Assembly: GCA_019694835.1 (NCBI GenBank)
Contig: JAIBBE010000223.1
Coordinates: 28,752-92,751 of the forward strand
DNA: 64,000 bases
Reading direction: 5' to 3'
Source of the DNA: Fimbriimonadaceae bacterium
Lineage (GTDB): Bacteria > Armatimonadota > Fimbriimonadia > Fimbriimonadales > Fimbriimonadaceae
Part shown: piece by piece, positions 1 through 8,039 of the stretch
How the letters are laid out: every line of letters begins with the position of its first letter
Position numbering within the stretch: the stretch's first letter is position 1
Made by a program: the position numbers and the translations under genes
The notes under the pieces: model-generated
The model's database searches: none
The model's input: the letters and a program-made list of their open reading frames with translations, nothing else
Told to the model about the DNA's origin: nothing

Positions 1-2
1 CC

Positions 3-926
3 AAGGTCAAATCGGAGGCTGGCGTCGCTGACTTCTTGGCTTCGATTTCAGCCGATGCCAACACCAGGGCGAATATCGACCAGAGTCTGAGCAACCTGAA
101 ATCGAACTGGGAAGGCGCGAAGTCCGAACTTGCGACCGCTGAGGCTGCACTCAATCGGATGGATAAGGAGATTAAATCTTCGCGAACCATGCAGGCCAAC
201 CCCGTCATCCAGTCGATCGACGTCGATCTCGCCAAGCTCGAGGCGCAAAAGAGTGGCTTGCTGGCGCAGTACACCGACGAGAACGACAAGGTTCGAGAAG
301 TCGATAGCCAAATCAAAGTGCTGCGCGAGAAGCGGGACGCCATGAAGGAGCAGATCGATGCCCAAAGCGTGACCCAGGTCAACCCGAATCGATCTCAGCA
401 AGAACTCGTCGTCGCCGGGCTCAGAGCAAAGGAAAGTGCATTGGGCAGTCAGGTGCGAGAACTCCAAACTGCCGCCGACCGATATGACGAGATCCAGAAG
501 AAGTATCCGGAACTGGACAAGAAGATCAAGGCTTTGGAGCGCCAGCGACTGTCTGCCGAAGCAAGCTACCAGCAGCTTCAACAACGGCTCGACCTCATCG
601 AGTCCACCGGTCGCGGGCGTCAGTCAAGCGCTCGAATCGTTTCCACGGCAATTCCGCCCGTAGGTAGCCCGTCCTTCCCCGATACCCGACTCTTCATCTT
701 CTTCGGAATCGGCTTGGGTGTCGTGGTGTCAGCTTTCATCCTGATGCCGAAAGGCGATGTCGATGTGTACGGCGAATACAAACCGCAGGGCAAGGGCATG
801 GGACAGCGACGCAGCCAAGCGGTCGCCGGCCGCAATCTGCCCGCCAAACCCAAGCCTCCGACGGAGGGTCAAGCGAATGGCGATGCGCCGACGAACGGCG
901 ACGATACCCCTCCCGCCTCCAGCTAG
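3..926 (+). CDS. Polysaccharide chain-length determinant protein (Wzz/GumC type), C-terminal part
   Basis: The frame is open from the left edge, so the N-terminus lies outside the window. What remains is a long charged coiled coil (roughly residues 20-210, rich in E/K/Q heptads), a PPVGSPSFPDTR stretch just before one transmembrane helix (IFFGIGLGVVVSAFIL), and a low-complexity Pro/Gly/Asn cytoplasmic tail. Coiled coil, proline-rich motif and final membrane helix is the layout of Wzz/GumC copolymerases, which set the chain length of exported polysaccharide from the inner membrane. No tyrosine kinase domain follows the last helix. The next gene, 9 bp downstream, is an O-antigen ligase-like protein, which supports a role in surface polysaccharide assembly. 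Confidence 0.75.
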   Translation, partial: KVKSEAGVADFLASISADANTRANIDQSLSNLKSNWEGAKSELATAEAALNRMDKEIKSSRTMQANPVIQSIDVDLAKLEAQKSGLLAQYTDENDKVREVDSQIKVLREKRDAMKEQIDAQSVTQVNPNRSQQELVVAGLRAKESALGSQVRELQTAADRYDEIQKKYPELDKKIKALERQRLSAEASYQQLQQRLDLIESTGRGRQSSARIVSTAIPPVGSPSFPDTRLFIFFGIGLGVVVSAFILMPKGDVDVYGEYKPQGKGMGQRRSQAVAGRNLPAKPKPPTEGQANGDAPTNGDDTPPASS

Positions 927-935
927 CTGCCTTTC

Positions 936-2351
936 ATGAGCGCTGAAGACAAGAAGCAGGGAACCAGTCTCCTGGGTCGGCTCAAATGGCCGACCCGGGA
1001 GTCTGTTTATCGCTACTTGATCATGGCGTTCATCCCGCTGATGATCATCATCACGCTCTTTCCGGCGAACCTCACGGCTCGAATTCCGTGGGCACCGCCC
1101 CCCGTTTTCGTTCTGAGCGGGATGATTGTTATGGGAGCGTTTCTCATCGCCGGGCCTCGAGTTTTGGGTCGGACGGCTCTGGACTGGATCTTTCTGGCGT
1201 GGTTCCTTCTTTCGTTGGGCAGTTACTTCAACATGGCGTACTCGCTCAATCGAATCGTTCGAGAGAACGACTTCATCAACTTCAGTCTCTTCTTGTTCCC
1301 GGCCTGGGCTGCTTACCGCGCGCTTTACGCCATGACGATGATGCACGCCAAGGTCGCGGTCAACACGCTCCTGATCTCGCTTGGAGGGTGCCTTCTGGGC
1401 ACCGCATTCCTCGGCATTCTTCAGGCTGAGGGACCTCTCCGAGAGTGGGCAACCGACTTCGCTTTCAAGTACGGTGCGGGTTCGACCAACATCCTCTTTG
1501 GAGCCTCGGAACTCGTGAGCCGTCCAACCTCCGTTTTTGGTGGGCCTAACATCTTTGGTTTCGTCAACACGATCGGAGCCGCGATTTGCTGCGGGACGGC
1601 CCTGGCGATGGGGAAGCGACTCAAGGAGTGGCAAGCGCTGGTCGCTCTTGGCGCCCTCGCCGTCTTCGCTTACGCCAATGTGAACTCCCAAACGAGGAGT
1701 TCGGTGACTCTGATTGCGCTGCTGGGGCTCGCGGTGATGGTCCTCATCGTCCGCACGGGCAAGGTGCGCGTCATGGCGGTTGCGGGTTTGGCTTTCGTGC
1801 TCGTGCTCATCGGGATGGTGGCGACGGCGCGTTCGGGCAACTACTCCTACCTGACCAGCATTTTTGAAACGGGGTTCGAAGGCGACGTTTCGTACCAGTT
1901 GCGCGCCGAATCAGCGGGTAAGGTCAGCATGCTCGCTCCCGATATTGCGCAGCTTGGTGCGGGCCAGGACCAGTTCGCTCAATCCCTGAATACGAGCTAC
2001 GACTACTTCGCCCAGGGCAACAACGCGGCGGACAATGCCTTCGTTTTCGCGTTCTTCGTACTCGGTGTGCCGGGCGTCGTCCACGTGATCCTTTTGCACT
2101 TCTTTGCCATCTGGATGGTGCTCCGTCTCAAGATCGATGGTGAAGGGTTTATTGCGCGCCTAAAATATTGCGCTGCTATCATCATCACCTTGTTCATTGT
2201 CGTAACGCCTGTGGCGATTCGCCACGCGAAGCTCGAGACTTTTATCTTCTTCGTCATGGTCTTGGGACCAGTGGGGGCCCTCGTCAATATGCAGAATCGA
2301 ATGGCGCGGCAACGGGCTCGGGAAGCGGCTCTAAGTCGGGCCTCCAGCTAA
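936..2351 (+). CDS. O-antigen ligase/polymerase-like polytopic membrane protein
   Basis: This 471-residue protein has about ten to twelve hydrophobic helices and a larger loop in the last third (around GDVSYQLRAESAGKV to NAADNAFVFAFFVLG), the usual arrangement of the Wzy/WaaL (O-antigen ligase) superfamily. These integral membrane enzymes polymerise or attach polysaccharide repeat units on the periplasmic side. The ATG lies 9 bp after the chain-length determinant gene, and the two probably form a unit with the lipid kinase gene that begins 1 bp after this stop. Sequence in this superfamily is poorly conserved, so polymerase and ligase cannot be told apart here. Confidence 0.72.
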   Translation: MSAEDKKQGTSLLGRLKWPTRESVYRYLIMAFIPLMIIITLFPANLTARIPWAPPPVFVLSGMIVMGAFLIAGPRVLGRTALDWIFLAWFLLSLGSYFNMAYSLNRIVRENDFINFSLFLFPAWAAYRALYAMTMMHAKVAVNTLLISLGGCLLGTAFLGILQAEGPLREWATDFAFKYGAGSTNILFGASELVSRPTSVFGGPNIFGFVNTIGAAICCGTALAMGKRLKEWQALVALGALAVFAYANVNSQTRSSVTLIALLGLAVMVLIVRTGKVRVMAVAGLAFVLVLIGMVATARSGNYSYLTSIFETGFEGDVSYQLRAESAGKVSMLAPDIAQLGAGQDQFAQSLNTSYDYFAQGNNAADNAFVFAFFVLGVPGVVHVILLHFFAIWMVLRLKIDGEGFIARLKYCAAIIITLFIVVTPVAIRHAKLETFIFFVMVLGPVGALVNMQNRMARQRAREAALSRASS

Positions 2352-2352
2352 G

Positions 2353-3279
2353 GTGCGTTCCGCCTGTCTTTACGTCAACGCCAGATCTCGGAGCGGAAGA
2401 GCCTGGTTTGAAGAGGCTCAAGGCGAACTCGTTCGGCAGGGATTTCACGTCACAGAAGCGCTGGCGGGGAAGGTTGGCGCCCTTCGCGAAAGTGTGCGCT
2501 TGGCCGTGGCTAGAAAAGAGCAACGAATAATTCTTGGGGGTGGCGATGGAACATTCTCGGCGCTTGCACCTCTGCTGGTCGGCTCCCATACGACCCTCGG
2601 GATTCTGCCGTTGGGCACTGGAAACGCGTTGTCCCGGGACCTGGAGATCCCTGGAGACCTGTCGGGAGCCTGTTCGGTCATCGCAACGGGTGCGGTACGA
2701 GCCATCGACATGGGCTTCGTTGGCGACCATCACTTCTTGAACGTCGCGACGATCGGGCTCAGCACGGAAATCGCTCGACAACTCGATCCGAACGCCAAGC
2801 GCGTCTTGGGTAGGGCGGCATACGCGATCGCCCTCCTCAAAGGTTTGGGGGTCATGCAGCCATTTCAGGTCGAACTCATCCTTGATGGCGAGACGCACTC
2901 TTTTCGAAGCCTGCAAGTCGTGATTGGAAATGGGCGCTTCCACGGAGGCCCTTTCCTCCTGGCACCCGAAGCAGATATAGACACCGGCTATCTCGAAGTT
3001 TACGGCCTTGCTTCCGACAGGAAGTGGGCTCTCTGGAATCTCGCCTGGAAGCTGCTGCGCGGCAATCAGTCTCAACTCGACAACGTCGTTGCTCGGCGGG
3101 TTCGTGGAGGGCATATCGCAACGCGACCCAGGCGGAGGGTGACAGTCGATGGCGAACGTGGACCCCAGACGCCGGTTCGGTTCGGCATTCGCCCCGGCGC
3201 CCTCCGCGTCTACGTACCCACACGAAATGGCCCAAAATCTGCAGGGAAAGGTAGCGATGGCAATGAAGGAGACCTCTGA
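2353..3279 (+). CDS. Diacylglycerol kinase family lipid kinase (DagK/YegS-like)
   Basis: The N-terminal catalytic domain shows the GGGDGTF nucleotide-binding motif and the LPLGTGNALSRDL motif typical of DAGK_cat proteins, and a C-terminal beta-sandwich contains VTVDGERG. These enzymes phosphorylate diacylglycerol or related lipids with ATP at the membrane. The protein is 308 residues long, normal for the family. The start is GTG, one base after the preceding stop. The gene's end overlaps the start of the downstream methyltransferase gene by about 23 bp, which suggests translational coupling. The exact lipid substrate cannot be read from the sequence. Confidence 0.9.
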   Translation: MRSACLYVNARSRSGRAWFEEAQGELVRQGFHVTEALAGKVGALRESVRLAVARKEQRIILGGGDGTFSALAPLLVGSHTTLGILPLGTGNALSRDLEIPGDLSGACSVIATGAVRAIDMGFVGDHHFLNVATIGLSTEIARQLDPNAKRVLGRAAYAIALLKGLGVMQPFQVELILDGETHSFRSLQVVIGNGRFHGGPFLLAPEADIDTGYLEVYGLASDRKWALWNLAWKLLRGNQSQLDNVVARRVRGGHIATRPRRRVTVDGERGPQTPVRFGIRPGALRVYVPTRNGPKSAGKGSDGNEGDL

Positions 3280-4060
3280 AGCGATGAGCAGCCGCACGGA
3301 ACGAGACAAGCATGCCTACGACGAAGAAGGCGTCTGGGAGGTCTCCAACAAGTGGCACATGCGATTCCCGCATGTGTTTTTCGGTCCCAACACGAAACGT
3401 CACGACGCGATGTTTGATCGGGTGATGCGCGAACAAGCCAAAGGCAAACGCGTGCTCGACATCGGGTGCGGCATGGGTGCCCTTTCTGTTCAGCTCGTCG
3501 AAAATGGAGCGGCGTTCGTGCTTGGCATCGACATCTCGGAGAGTCTCTTGGAGCAAGCCTATCCCAAGACGCGGGACGGACAGATCGAGTTCCGCTTGCA
3601 GTCGGTCGAGGAGAGCATTGCCGAGAAGTTCGACCTTATCGCCGGGTCCTCGATTCTGCACCACATTGACTATCGTGATATCTTGCCCCGATTTTATCGA
3701 GAAAACCTTAACGCGGGCGGACTGATGATGTTCCAGGAGCCCATCGGCGGCGGCATCCTCGTCCGGCTCTTCACCAAGCTGGTCCCGCGAGCCCACACGC
3801 CGGACGAGAAGTCGTTCATGAAAGAGGACCTCAAATGGCTCATGGCCAACTTCCCGGATATCGAAATCATTCCGTTCAACTACTGGTCTTTTGGGCTTGG
3901 ACTGATTTCGTCGAAGTTGAGCAGGAATCCGGACAATTGGATGATGAGACTAGCCGATCGGTGGGACGTCAGTTTGTCGAAACGCGCCAAGTTTTTGTGG
4001 CCGTATTTCCGCCGGTGCTTGATTTTCATTCGCAAGCCGTCTTCCGAAAGCGCGTCATAA
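3257..4060 (+). CDS. Class I SAM-dependent methyltransferase
   Basis: The Rossmann motif I VLDIGCGMGALSVQL is followed by an acidic strand end (VLGIDIS) and a post-motif FDLIAGSSILHHI, all typical of class I methyltransferases of the Methyltransf_11/25 type. I chose the ATG at 3257 because an AGGGAAAGG purine run lies just upstream; the open frame extends further 5' within the lipid kinase gene. The C-terminal third (NYWSFGLGLISSKLSR and onward) has hydrophobic stretches that may touch the membrane. Its position after a lipid kinase and polysaccharide genes suggests a lipid or glycan substrate, but this is inference only. Confidence 0.82.
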   Translation: MAMKETSEAMSSRTERDKHAYDEEGVWEVSNKWHMRFPHVFFGPNTKRHDAMFDRVMREQAKGKRVLDIGCGMGALSVQLVENGAAFVLGIDISESLLEQAYPKTRDGQIEFRLQSVEESIAEKFDLIAGSSILHHIDYRDILPRFYRENLNAGGLMMFQEPIGGGILVRLFTKLVPRAHTPDEKSFMKEDLKWLMANFPDIEIIPFNYWSFGLGLISSKLSRNPDNWMMRLADRWDVSLSKRAKFLWPYFRRCLIFIRKPSSESAS

Positions 4061-4067
4061 TTGACGC

Positions 4068-4511
4068 GTGTCCGACCTCAAATCGCGTATCGACGAACTT
4101 GCCCAACTGATGAATGAGTTTGGGCTGGAGCAGTCCAAGATCTCCGGGGACGGTTGGACCGTGGAGTTTTCGCGGAACCTGCCAAGCCGCGGAACCTCTA
4201 TGGTTACGGCGGGAGCGGTCGATGAGACAGAAGACCCGATCGAAACGCCTGCTGCCGCAAATGCCCCGGCCAACAACGGCACCCCGATCAACAGCCCAAT
4301 GACGGGCATCTACTACTCGGCACCCAACCCGGGTGCCCCTCCGTTCGTCAAAGAAGGAGACCATGTGACCGCGGGTCAAGTAGTGGGTCTGATCGAAGCG
4401 ATGAAGGTGTTCAACGAGATTGTTTCGACGGTTAGTGGCGTCGTGACCCGAATGGAGGCGCAAGATGGACGTCTCGTCCAACCCGGCGAGCCCCTCCTCT
4501 ACATCGCCTGA
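4068..4511 (+). CDS. accB: Biotin carboxyl carrier protein of acetyl-CoA carboxylase
   Basis: The 147-residue protein has an N-terminal helix (DLKSRIDELAQLMNEFGLEQ), a flexible Ala/Pro linker and a C-terminal biotinyl domain. The biotin attachment motif EAMKVFNEI is present, with K as the acceptor, and MTGIYYSAPNPGAPPFV matches the thumb region of AccB. AccB carries the carboxyl group between biotin carboxylase and carboxyltransferase in the first step of fatty acid synthesis. The start is GTG. The end overlaps hom by 47 bp in another frame. accC is not adjacent, which departs from the common accBC pair. Confidence 0.95.
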   Translation: MSDLKSRIDELAQLMNEFGLEQSKISGDGWTVEFSRNLPSRGTSMVTAGAVDETEDPIETPAAANAPANNGTPINSPMTGIYYSAPNPGAPPFVKEGDHVTAGQVVGLIEAMKVFNEIVSTVSGVVTRMEAQDGRLVQPGEPLLYIA

Positions 4512-5793
4512 TCGCTCGTCGATCCGGATCGGGATGCTCGGTTTCGGCACGGTCGGGCAGGGCGTTTGGCAAATGCTGGACGACAATCGCGAGGCGATCA
4601 AACAGCGCACCGGTTCAAGGGTTTGGGTGTCGCGCATTGGGGTCAGGGATCCGCTCAAGCCTCGAGTAGCACCGTCCGAAATCGTGACGACGGACCTTGC
4701 CTCGATCGTCGACGATCCGGAGATCGATGTCGTGCTCGAACTTATGGGCGGGCTATCGCCAGCCGGTGATCTGATTGAACGCGCCTTGGCCAACGGCAAG
4801 CACGTGGTCACTGCGAATAAGGAGCTGATTGCCAAGGAGGGGTCGCGGCTCATTCGTCTGGCGGCAAAGCACGGGCTCGACCTTCACTTCGAGGCAGCGG
4901 TAGGAGGTGGAATTCCCCTGATTCAGCCGCTCAAGCACCAGCTATCCGGCAACGATGTGCTGAAGCTGATGGGCATTCTGAATGGAACCACCAACTACAT
5001 TCTCACCAAGATGGCCGAAGAAGACGCCGAGTTCGGTGAAGCATTGACCGAAGCCCAAGAAAAAGGCTATGCCGAAGCCGATCCGACGAGCGATGTCGAG
5101 GGTTTTGACGCGCAATACAAGCTCGCGATTCTCAGCTCGATCGCGTTCAACCGGGAAGTGCCGCCAGACCAAGTCTATCGCGAGGGAATCAGTCGCGTTA
5201 CCAAGCGAGATATGCAGTTCGCTGATCTCTTGGGCTACCGCATCAAGCTGCTGGGAATCGTGGAGCCGATTGACAAGAAGACGGTTCGCGCCCGCGTTCA
5301 TCCTACGCTCGTACCGAAGGAGCACCCGCTCGCGGACGTGCGCGGCGTCTACAACGCAGTTTGGGTCAAGGGGGATTTCGTCGGCGACGTGATGTTCAGC
5401 GGGCGGGGTGCCGGTGGTGCCCCGACCGGCTCGGCCGTTGTCGGGGACCTGATCGATGTATGTCGCAATATTCGATTCGGCGGGGCTGGAAACAGCGTAG
5501 GCTTCGACGCTCCTGGCCAAGGCGCGACCATGGACGACCTACTGAGCCGCTACTACCTTCGCCTGATCGTTCAAGACCGCCCCAAGACCCTGGGTTATAT
5601 CGCGACAATCTTTGGGGAATGCGACATCTCGCTCTCGGCAATGGAAATGCGCGTCATTCCGACGCCCGGGCAAGGCGAGATCGTCTTTCTCGCTCATGCG
5701 TGTCGCGAATCAGCGTTTCGACGGGCACTTGAGGCTCTCGATGCCTTGGACGTTGTCGAATCTATTGAGAACTGGATTCGGGTCGAAAGTTAG
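4465..5793 (+). CDS. hom: Homoserine dehydrogenase
   Basis: The NAD(P)-binding domain opens with IRIGMLGFGTVGQGV, followed by VTANKELIAKEG and the catalytic-domain stretch ILNGTTNYILTKM. A C-terminal ACT domain (LIVQDRPKTLGYIATIF) suggests feedback control by threonine. The enzyme reduces aspartate semialdehyde to homoserine in the threonine/methionine pathway. At 442 residues it has the normal length of the ACT-containing class. The ATG at 4465 lies inside the accB coding region; translation may start there or a little further in, since the first 20 residues are low-complexity Ser/Pro. Confidence 0.95.
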   Translation: MDVSSNPASPSSTSPDRSSIRIGMLGFGTVGQGVWQMLDDNREAIKQRTGSRVWVSRIGVRDPLKPRVAPSEIVTTDLASIVDDPEIDVVLELMGGLSPAGDLIERALANGKHVVTANKELIAKEGSRLIRLAAKHGLDLHFEAAVGGGIPLIQPLKHQLSGNDVLKLMGILNGTTNYILTKMAEEDAEFGEALTEAQEKGYAEADPTSDVEGFDAQYKLAILSSIAFNREVPPDQVYREGISRVTKRDMQFADLLGYRIKLLGIVEPIDKKTVRARVHPTLVPKEHPLADVRGVYNAVWVKGDFVGDVMFSGRGAGGAPTGSAVVGDLIDVCRNIRFGGAGNSVGFDAPGQGATMDDLLSRYYLRLIVQDRPKTLGYIATIFGECDISLSAMEMRVIPTPGQGEIVFLAHACRESAFRRALEALDALDVVESIENWIRVES

Positions 5794-5806
5794 GAATTTG
5801 GCTTGC

Positions 5807-6922
5807 TTAAGGTGGTTTGGGAACTGAGAGCTTCGTCAGAACGATCAGCCCGTCGAAACGGTCGGCCGGGATAAACGTGATTATGCCGCCATTTTCGGGT
5901 TCGTAAGCCTTGACTTGGTTAGCAAAGTCCTTTGCGTCGCGAAACCACCCCTCGCCTGACGTCGGAAAGCGACTCTCAAGTCCGTCAGCCAGCGCGCCCC
6001 ATGATTGCGAGGTCTTGGTACAATGCTGATAGTAATCCCCTTTCTGTGCGAACAATCCAAGTGCGTAGGTCTTGTCCCCTAAGGCCTTGCGGAGATGGTC
6101 TCCCAAGATCGGATAACCGAGTCCTTTGCCGATGTGGCCGTTATGAGCCCAAAGGATGACCTTGTCCTTGCCAGTTTGGCCGAGGAGGCTCTCGGCCATG
6201 AGGTTATCGCGTACCGCCAGTCGCTCCATCATCGGAACCGACGGCTCATAGTTCCAGTACTTCTTAAGGCCATTGATAGACCGGATTAGCAGGTCAAAGC
6301 GCTCGACATCCTCAGGTTTTGGGCGAATTCCTCGAACCTTCTCGCCAAATTGGGTGAGCCATTTCAAATAGCCGTCGCGCAATCGACGGAACTCTGTGGT
6401 TTCGCCTGTTCGTCCCATGAAGGCATAACCATCGCCAAGGTGCTTTTCGGCATCTTCGGCAAGCGTCTCATCATAGGGCTTAAGCAGGTTGCGTGTGAGG
6501 GTCAATACATCATCCGAAGAGAACTGGGGATCGATTCCGATGACCTTCAACTGAGGTCGGTTCTTAAGGTACTCGAAAAGGGGGACCATTTCCCGCCAAC
6601 GATAATTAACAAAGAGGCAGGCTTTCATGAGCGCGCTCGGCGTCAGGTCTTTGCGTTGACTCATTACAAGCCCGGTCTCGAGCATCCCACATTCGAGGGC
6701 CAGGACATTGACTCCCAGTTTCTCGTGCATGTATCGAACGAGTTTCGTTTTGAGAAGGTAGAACTCGGCTCCACCATGCGTAGCTTCGCCAATCTGCACA
6801 ACGGACTTACCCTTGAGCCGACTGGCGAGGAACGAGAGATCATCAAGAGATGATCGACTGTACGAAACAGGCAGTGCCTCATTGAGCAAGAAGAGTGAAG
6901 CAGTCGCGATGAGAAGCCCCAT
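5807..6922 (-). CDS. Erythromycin esterase family protein, exported
   Basis: The protein begins with a hydrophobic segment (MGLLIATASLFLLNEALP) that could be a signal peptide or anchor. It carries the family signatures GEATHGGAEFY, LECGM, GIDPQ and ILWAHNGHIGKG, which hold the catalytic His/Glu residues of EreA-like esterases. Members open macrolide lactones, but most chromosomal relatives are of unknown substrate. Length (371 residues) fits the family. It is on the opposite strand to hom with tail-to-tail ends 13 bp apart, and lies 61 bp downstream of korB, possibly with its own promoter. Confidence 0.85.
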   Translation of the reverse strand: MGLLIATASLFLLNEALPVSYSRSSLDDLSFLASRLKGKSVVQIGEATHGGAEFYLLKTKLVRYMHEKLGVNVLALECGMLETGLVMSQRKDLTPSALMKACLFVNYRWREMVPLFEYLKNRPQLKVIGIDPQFSSDDVLTLTRNLLKPYDETLAEDAEKHLGDGYAFMGRTGETTEFRRLRDGYLKWLTQFGEKVRGIRPKPEDVERFDLLIRSINGLKKYWNYEPSVPMMERLAVRDNLMAESLLGQTGKDKVILWAHNGHIGKGLGYPILGDHLRKALGDKTYALGLFAQKGDYYQHCTKTSQSWGALADGLESRFPTSGEGWFRDAKDFANQVKAYEPENGGIITFIPADRFDGLIVLTKLSVPKPP

Positions 6923-6983
6923 GGGTGCAGTGTACTCGCCTATGGGCCGGGTCGAGACACAGGCTGCATCTCCACCTATAGAT

Positions 6984-8039
6984 TTAACGAAATCTCATTT
7001 GAAGCTTTTCCAGGTCGCTGCTCCCTGGGCAAAGGGCTTCATGCGGCAAGGTCGCCAAAGGTTCAGGAACCAAGTGATTTTGCTCGACCATGTCCTGTGA
7101 TTCAGGGTCAATGTACAGCAGGCCGGTTGCTACTTCGCCAGCCGCTTGCCGCTCGCGAACATAGGCATAGGCGCGATCGCGATCTGTCGGATCATAATCT
7201 CGCGCCACTTTATGGAGACGGAGGAGGCTGTGATCATGCATTCTAATCGTTTGCACGGAGCCTTCGGCATAATCCGTCGTAATCTCATCCCGAATGGGGA
7301 CGAAATCCGCCTGAATGACTTCAATTTGATGCTCACGGGTGTAAGCGTAGCTCTTCGTTGAGCCCTCATGGTCGTTAAATGTCACACAGGGTGAGATGAC
7401 ATCGATGAAGGCAAACCCTTTGTGCATTAACCCAGCTTTGAGAAGAGGAACGAGTTGGGCTTTGTCTCCCGAGAAACTCCGGGCGACGAACGTGGCACCA
7501 AGGGTCAGCGCGAGCAAAACTCCGTCGATAGGATTCATGGTGTTGGCCTCGCCACGCTTGCTGGTCGATCCTGCATCGGCGGAAGCCGAGAACTGCCCTT
7601 TCGTTAAACCATACACGCCATTGTTTTCGAGCACATAGAGAAGGTTTACATTGCGCCGAATCGCGTGACAAAGCTGTCCGAGGCCTATCGAAAGCGAATC
7701 TCCGTCTCCCGAGACGCCAATCATGATGAGTTCTCGGTTTGCTGCGTCGGCTCCGGTTGCGATCGATGGCATGCGTCCATGGACACTATTGAATCCATGC
7801 GCTTCGCGAAGAAAGTACGCGGGTGTTTTGGACGAACATCCAATGCCAGAGAGTTTTGCAACTTTGTACGGTTCGATGTCGAGTTCCCAAAACGCCTGGA
7901 TAATCGCGGCGGTAATCGAGTCGTGTCCGCAGCCAGCGCAGAGGGTCGTGATTGCCCCTTCATAGTCGCGCCTGGTCAGACCAACAGCATTCTTCTTCAG
8001 AGACGGGTGATGAACTTTGGGTTTGGGCAGGTAACTCAT
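6984..8039 (-). CDS. korB: 2-oxoacid:ferredoxin oxidoreductase, beta subunit
   Basis: The thiamine diphosphate-binding subunit is identified by TLCAGCGHDSI near the N-terminus, GIGCSSKTPAYF, and the metal/TPP motif GVSGDGDSLSIGLGQ followed by NLLYVLENNGVYGLTKGQ. With KorA it oxidatively decarboxylates a 2-oxoacid (2-oxoglutarate or pyruvate) to the acyl-CoA and passes electrons to ferredoxin. At 351 residues it is of the longer KorB type. The ATG overlaps the korA stop as ATGA, so the two subunits are translationally coupled. The substrate is not proved by sequence; the symbol follows the commonest annotation. Confidence 0.9.
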   Translation of the reverse strand: MSYLPKPKVHHPSLKKNAVGLTRRDYEGAITTLCAGCGHDSITAAIIQAFWELDIEPYKVAKLSGIGCSSKTPAYFLREAHGFNSVHGRMPSIATGADAANRELIMIGVSGDGDSLSIGLGQLCHAIRRNVNLLYVLENNGVYGLTKGQFSASADAGSTSKRGEANTMNPIDGVLLALTLGATFVARSFSGDKAQLVPLLKAGLMHKGFAFIDVISPCVTFNDHEGSTKSYAYTREHQIEVIQADFVPIRDEITTDYAEGSVQTIRMHDHSLLRLHKVARDYDPTDRDRAYAYVRERQAAGEVATGLLYIDPESQDMVEQNHLVPEPLATLPHEALCPGSSDLEKLQMRFR